In this document: in pieces, positions 58,755 through 64,000 of the stretch | Position numbering within the stretch: the first letter of the stretch is position 1 | How the letters are laid out: every line of letters starts with the position of its first letter | From: Alligator mississippiensis | Taxonomy: Eukaryota; Chordata; Crocodylia; Alligatoridae | Assembly: GCF_030867095.1 (NCBI RefSeq) | Contig: NC_081832.1 | Span: 60,621,444-60,685,443, forward strand | DNA length: 64,000 nucleotides | Direction of reading: 5' to 3' | The notes under the pieces: generated by a model | What the model saw: only the letters and a program-made list of their open reading frames with translations | What the model was told of the DNA's origin: nothing | Database searches by the model: none | Made by a program: the position numbers and the translations under genes

Positions 58755-61251
58755 CTGCAGCCAAGGAGAAGGGAGGAAAGCATGAGAAACACACACTGCC
58801 TACTCAGAACTTGTCCCAGGCTCTGAGGTAGCTTCCCAGGTCAGCCTGACATCCTGATCCCTTCCATGGGCCTCTGCTCCTTCCTTCATGGGGCAGCCAC
58901 TCAGGGTAAGAGATACTGGCTGCAGTGGGATTAGTCCCATTGAGGAGTTGGACTGCAGAGGGAGGAGCAGCACTATCTCCTTGTCTGCTAAGGGCACAGG
59001 CTGTGCCAGGGAAGTGGGAAAGGAAAAAGGAGGGCAGCAGGTCTGGGGAGAAACAGAAAGGGCATGAGGGATGTGAAGAACTGGACGTGCAGTGTGCATA
59101 TATGCTTGGGGAGGGAGGTAGTTACAAAGCAACAGAATGATATGGGGGAGGGCAAATTATGTAGGAAGGGTCCATATGAATATGTACAGCCAGAGAATGA
59201 ACACACACACCACACACACACTTCTGCACCCAATCATTTCCACCCACCAACAGTCCCATACCTTCAGATGCACATGCCCGTGCCCAAAGACACAGTGACG
59301 CACTTGCATAAACGTGCAGAAACACAAGAATGTGAATGCACTGATGTGCACGTGCAAGCACAGTAGTAGAGACCACACATGCACTGACATATGCAGTCAC
59401 AGTGGCCATCCCTGTTCTGCTCCTTTGCCTGGGTGGCAGGGAGCATACCAAGCTGTGTGACAGGGTGAGCAGTGCTGCTTGGATACCAGCACACAGAGCC
59501 CAGCAGCTTTCTAACCAGAGGCAGCCACAGACCCAGGGTAACTACCTTCCTTGAAAGGCACGGGGTGTGGCCCATGCCTGGGGGGCACCTCCTTCCCGTG
59601 TCCTCACAGACTGTGTGTGTGCATGCAGGAGCCCAGAAGCAGTGCCTTCTAGTTGGTTTTTCTTCAGTATACCCTTCTTCAAATTCCCTTCTCCATGCTG
59701 CTAAGCCAGGCTTGCTCACAGCCTGGAGCACTGGCCCCTGCCTAGTCCTGCTGCCAGTACTCCAATCCCTGGGGAATGACTACCCTGTGCTAGCCTTGTT
59801 TTTGATGGTTCAGGAGAGCTAGTTTCTTGTTGTCTGGATTCAGCACCCACAGCTGTTACCAGGGGAGAATGTGAATAATGGCAAGCCCAGCTATGACCCT
59901 TCTTTGGCACATAAATGGGTGCCTCAGTTGAAGGGATAAGGTAAGACAGACCCCGGTTGGATTCATGCTGTCTCCAGGCCCCACCACAAAATAAAACATC
60001 AAGGTCCTGCTGGTTTCAATAAATGGTGAGTCTGAGGGGTCCTCAGCCCCTGTTCTTAGAAGGGCGCCTGTGTCCCAGCCCCCTCACCCTCTTCAGAGCA
60101 GCTCTGTTCAAAGGAGGCCCAGAGTTGAAAGAGCTGTGGCTGCAGATCAACCCTGGAGCTGGGCTATGGCGGGGGTCCCCGAACGGAAGAGCAGGGGTAG
60201 AGGCATATGAGTCAGGAAGGAACAAGACCGAGAGGATATCTGAGTGGCTGGTTCCATCCACTCTACTCATTAGCAATCACTTAATTAATTCACAGCATTT
60301 TGAATGGCAAAATAATAGAGCTGTCCCCTCCAGCATTACTCAGAGATGTGCTGGTGGATCCGAGAGTTCATCCCAAGCAGACAGTTCACCATGACACTAG
60401 TAACCCTTGAACTTCCAGTCTAACAGCTCCCCATGTTCACACTAGCAACCAGTGACTCAGCATGTGACATCTACCCCATCCACTATTAGCCCTCCTTGTT
60501 TCCAATGTGCTCTTCATCCAGCTGATGTGCCGGGGCACTAAATCACAGCCACTGTGAACAGGGAATACTGCGGCAAGTCAGCTCACTCCCTCCCACACAC
60601 AGGCTGGCTCCCAAAGACCCAGGGTTGTAAAAATCTTAGCATCCTGTCTACTCAGGAGCAGGCTTTCCCTGCTCATTTTCCTCCCTGTCTCTCACAAACA
60701 CATTTATGTGCAACATCTCTGAGCATGAGGGTCTGGATAAGCTTCTCCCACACAAGATGCCCTGCATCTCACCCTGAGCTGCAGCCCTAAGCTGCTCCAT
60801 TCTGCCCCCCGCCCGCCCCCCGCCGCTCTGTTGATGCCCCCCACTCTAGTCCTGCAGTCCTCCCCCCACTTCAGCCCTGTCCCTGTTAGGGTTGGATGGC
60901 TTTGATTCACTGCTGTGCATTATGCAAAACCAGGGGGCAAACCCACTTGCACTAGTAAGGCAAGACAGGACTGGAAGCTCTCATTTACTTCAGTGCCTCC
61001 CTGGGACTTCCATAAAAGCAGGAACTGGAAGACATGTTTATTGGCATGCCAGATTTAGGGGTGTGGTGAGGAGATAAGGACCAATGAATTTATATCTGAG
61101 CCCCTCACACCTTGCTCCAGCATCCTTGGTGGGAAGAGCACATTTTACTACACCTAAAGCACTCTTTAGGGCAGTGCAAAATTTTTTGCCCCAAAGCTGG
61201 TGCCTTCCCCATGTTCAGAGTTAGCATGAGTCAGTCACACCTGCAACTCAC
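58755..61251. other. ABLIM3 intron inside LIM2
   Basis: CA-rich simple sequence at about 59200-59222 and scattered CAC/TGCA words to 59400. A C-rich tract with CCGCCCGCCCCCCGCC at about 60808-60825. No exon found. Confidence 0.45.
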
Positions 61252-61435
61252 CTGCACGTGGTGCACACAAAGCACTTGGGGTGGTAAGTCCTGCCCAGGG
61301 CAGAGATGACCTCTCCAGTGATGAAGTCCCCGCAGCTGTCGCACCGAGTCCCGTAGAGCTGCTGGTAGTCATGGGTACAGATGTACTCTTGGTTCTTGAA
61401 GAAGAAGCCTGACTGGGCCAGGTCACAGCCACACA
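61252..61435 (-). CDS. ABLIM3: ABLIM3 exon: end of LIM1 and first part of LIM2
   Basis: Residues 51-112. It opens two bases into a Val codon after the acceptor CTCTAG and supplies the last LIM1 zinc ligands C52, C70 and D73. LIM2 starts with C82 and C85, then H102, C105, C108 and C111. The hallmark stretch SGFFFKNQEYIC is intact. It ends within an Arg codon (AG) before donor GTGAGT, so LIM2 is split between this exon and the next. The 184-nt length and 2/2 phase fit the neighbours exactly. The exon carrying the first half of LIM1 was not found between here and the right edge. Confidence 0.97.
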
Positions 61436-64000
61436 CTAGAGAGGGAGGAAACATACCCACAAAGGGAGAAGAGTCAGCCTGGCTGGCACTGATCCAAGCT
61501 GGACATGTTTCCTCCATGAATCTCTAAAAGGGGCAGTCCAGGGAGACCTTCCTGGGTTGAGGCAAACTGACTGAGGAGTCCAGCAGTACTGGCATAGTCA
61601 AAGCAACTCAGAAATGTTTTGGGAGTTTGCTAGTGCTTGTTACATCCCAATTACACTGGCACAAAAGGTGTGTGGGTTGCAACCCCCGCCTAGGCACATG
61701 GGAGCTTGGCACTAAGCTGCAGAGAATAAGCATGAAGGCGCTTTGCTCATCAAAGCCAGCTGGGCTGGATTTCTCTACACAGCTCACGAGCTGTGCCCTA
61801 GGATACACAGGTGGGCTGTAGGTAAAAGAAGGATCCCTTAGCAGTTGTTTCTCAAATACGACTCCCCCAGGGACCTGACCAAGAGCCTTGGGGGTGGGAA
61901 TCTTGCTTGGCTACTGCTGATATTGCAGCTGGCTTCTTTGACTCCACAGCCAGCCAGCCCTGCAGCACTAACTGCAGGGCCACTGGCACCTCCTTCAGCC
62001 CCACAAGATGTCACTGTTGGGTCACTGGCAAGGTCCAGGATGAAGCTCCAGGATTTGGGAGGGCTGGGCACAGCTGAGAGGAAATTCCAGGGCTGGAGGG
62101 GAACTGCTGGTAGACCGCACCCTTCTAGACTGCAGAGAGCTAGGGCAGCGCAGCCCGGTGGGAACGGACATGAGCTGAGCCAGCGTGGGAGCTGAACTAT
62201 CCCAAGCTGATCATGGCACCTGGAGAGAGATCTGCTCCACCTCGCTCCCCACAACATTTTGCCTTCAAAAAATTAGGAAAGGCAAATAAACTCCTTCCAC
62301 GCTCAGGAAACTGAAGGCTTTGTCAGATTGCTAGAGCTAGGCTTTCCCAGGGTGGATGTCATGCAAGCTTCCACCACGCAGACCCATTAATGCCCCCTCC
62401 CCATCCCTCTTCTAGGACTTAAGCAATGACAGCCTCTTTCTGCAGACTAGGAAAGTTGCCATGTTACCATAAGAGATTCCCAATGGTTTTAGGGCGTGAG
62501 TCAACCAGGAGGTGGGCAGAGCTACCGTGCCAGGTTTGGAAAGGTGTGTAGCAGCTAGAGTCCACATGCTGGTACAGCACCTGCCATGCAGCTTATTATT
62601 TTTTATTTAATTTGTATCCGAGGCCAAAATAGCCAAAACTAATTCCAGATCCAAGTGTCCAGAACCATAAGTGGGCCTACTACCGGCAAACATCCTCCAC
62701 CTGCATCTGGGGCTTCAGATGTTTCCAAAACCTTTGGCAGGCATCCTACTTGCAGGCCCAAGCCTGGGGGCTTGGGGTTTGGATGCCCCCAAATTTTGCT
62801 TGCCCTTAGCCATAAGGCCCTCGGAGCAAGCAAGGGAGAAGACTCCCATTTCCTTAAACTGGGTTTAAAGCTGCTGCTGCACCTCGAGGGATACTGAACC
62901 ACACCAGAAGGGCAGTTCTCCTGTGAAGAGGTTCAGGAAAACTGCCTTCTTAGACAGAGATGAACCTGATTTTAAGTCATTTCACATTGGCCTGAAGCAG
63001 TGGTTCAGCCCTGACTGCTTGGCTTCTCTACCTGGGCTAACAAGGTGGCCATGATGCTGGTTTGTGTGCTACAGACAGGGAGTCACCAAACACAGTTTAC
63101 ACAGGCCACAGCCTGACCATATGATGGTGATATCAGGAAGCTGCTACTGAACTGGGTCTGAATATGAATTGCTGAACTGAAGATGAAGGACTCTGAGATG
63201 ACTGACTAGAAGCTCTCATCTTCCCATTATCTTCTCAGCTATGCCAGCATCTGCACCTCATTATCATGCTCTAATCCAGGCATGTCAAAGATCCAGCTTG
63301 TGGGCTAGTTCAGGCTCTGGGTCTTAAGCTGACCACATGTGGCACAAGCTGGACCATCCCTGCATGCAGGGCCCTGGACACATGCATGCAGTACCCACTC
63401 CGGGACCCACATACATGCGGCACCCACACGGGGACAGTCTGGGACCTCCCCCACATGCTGGTTCCAGTGCCCACAGCAACCCTTTCAGCTGGTCCAGGAT
63501 TACACCACATGCAGCACCCACTCTGGCCAGTCGGCATGCATGCAGCATAGGTCTGGACTGGCTGGAGCAGATGCCATGTGTGGTGTAGTGCCAGACCAGC
63601 CAAAGTAGGTGCTGTGTACAGCTTGCATCCTGGAGTGGAGTGGGTGCTGGATCTAGCATGTGGGGCATGGGGAGTCTGTGGGCCTAATCTGGCCTTTGGG
63701 GCCAGCCCCGCACCATTTATGCAGCCTGTGGGACTGAATGAGTTTAGCATTCTTGCTCCAACTGTTACAACACAACAGGAGTCCAGCCTGTACTCAGTGA
63801 GGCTGGGGGCACTTAGAGGGGCTGGATGTGAAGGGCAGACTCCTTTGGAGGGCCTCAGAAATTCAGCAGCCCTTGAGATGGTGCTGAAACTAAGCAGCTC
63901 AGTGCCCTGCCAGCCTGGGATGGGAGTGGGCGTCTCTTCTGCCCTGCCAGGAACTCCCCTCACCTACAAGCTTCTGCCAAAATGCCTCCAGCCATGTGGC
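61436..64000. other. ABLIM3 intron inside LIM1, extends past right edge
   Basis: The upstream exon with the first LIM1 zinc ligands (the Cys-X2-Cys start and HIRC) was searched for on the minus strand and not found. The intron is therefore at least 2.56 kb and the 5' end of the gene lies outside. Confidence 0.6.
63277..63755. mobile_element. hAT-like element with internal tandem units
   Basis: The left end CAGGCATGTCAAAGATC and right end GAGTTTAGCATTCTTG are diverged versions of the CAGGGGTGTCAAACTC inverted ends seen intact at 6051-6067. Flanking 8-mers CTCTAATC and CTCCAACT agree at 5 of 8. Inside, units around 'acatgcatgcagcacccactc.gg' recur at least four times between 63360 and 63560. 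Confidence 0.65.

Larger units (their letters stand above)
21382..61435 (-). other. ABLIM3: ABLIM3 gene, 3' 21 coding exons (coding span)
   Basis: Actin-binding LIM protein 3 is a cytoskeletal adaptor that binds F-actin and links it to signalling partners such as STARS. I assembled 21 exons by hand. Every boundary is GT-AG and every phase joins without a frame break, giving 634 residues ending in a stop codon. Domain order is the end of LIM1, LIM2, LIM3, LIM4, a Ser/Tyr/Pro-rich linker, then a villin headpiece ending KKQARLF, which from memory distinguishes ABLIM3 from ABLIM1 and ABLIM2. Residue numbers in the exon entries assume 50 residues encoded upstream of the window, so that the first complete codon here is C52. 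The start codon, the first half of LIM1 and the promoter are not in the window. No disabling mutation was seen. The paralogue assignment depends on recalled sequence. Confidence 0.95.

Noticed and set aside
63310-63963. 217-codon minus-strand frame
   Set aside because: Runs through the hAT-like element and its tandem units, so the open frame comes from repeat structure.
63957-64000. Possible exon ending at a GTGAGG donor near the right edge
   Set aside because: The translation does not resemble the first half of LIM1, and no acceptor is visible before the window ends.

Overview
The window looks like a non-mammalian amniote nuclear genome, most likely a reptile and probably a crocodilian. This rests on CR1 LINE pieces of reptilian type, a decayed L2-like LINE, several short hAT-like non-autonomous elements with reptile-typical ends, and intron-rich genes with GT-AG splicing. 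The species call is inference. There is no sign of bacterial, phage, plasmid or CRISPR content.

The main content is one gene on the minus strand: the 3' 21 coding exons of ABLIM3 (actin-binding LIM protein 3), running from about 61.4 kb down to the stop codon at 21382. Splice phases agree across every junction. The joined exons encode 634 residues. If the roughly 50 N-terminal residues known from the mammalian protein lie upstream of the right edge, the full protein is about 684 aa, against 683 aa that I recall for human ABLIM3. The exons give the last part of LIM1, complete LIM2, LIM3 and LIM4 with all zinc ligands, a long Ser/Tyr/Pro-rich linker, and the C-terminal villin headpiece. Small-exon splicing is notable: one 8-nt microexon, two 30-nt exons, and a candidate 60-nt in-frame cassette exon at 34.2 kb. 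The 3' UTR runs to a convincing poly(A) site near 19.55 kb.

On the same strand, about 3 kb beyond the ABLIM3 end, a CpG island (about 15.9-16.6 kb) holds a five-codon first coding exon followed by a splice donor. Its start, phase and position match AFAP1L1, which I recall as the next gene downstream of ABLIM3 in mammals. No later AFAP1L1 exon was recognised, so 1-16.1 kb is interpreted as its first intron.

Layout: 1-1.2 kb CR1 remains; 1.3-1.5 kb hairpin repeat; 1.5-15 kb presumed AFAP1L1 intron with hAT-like elements at 4.3, 5.8, 8.96 and 9.23 kb; 15.1-15.5 kb G-rich tract; 15.9-16.6 kb CpG island and AFAP1L1 exon 1; 16.7-19.5 kb intergenic; 19.5-61.4 kb ABLIM3, with an L2-like LINE at 25.7-26.7 kb, a palindromic element at 52.3 kb and a long inverted repeat at 57.1 kb; 61.4-64 kb further ABLIM3 intron with a hAT-like element at 63.3 kb. 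Both genes encode actin-associated adaptor proteins. I see no undescribed multi-gene system. The most checkable novelties are the candidate cassette exon, the 8-nt microexon and several unusual inverted-repeat structures.
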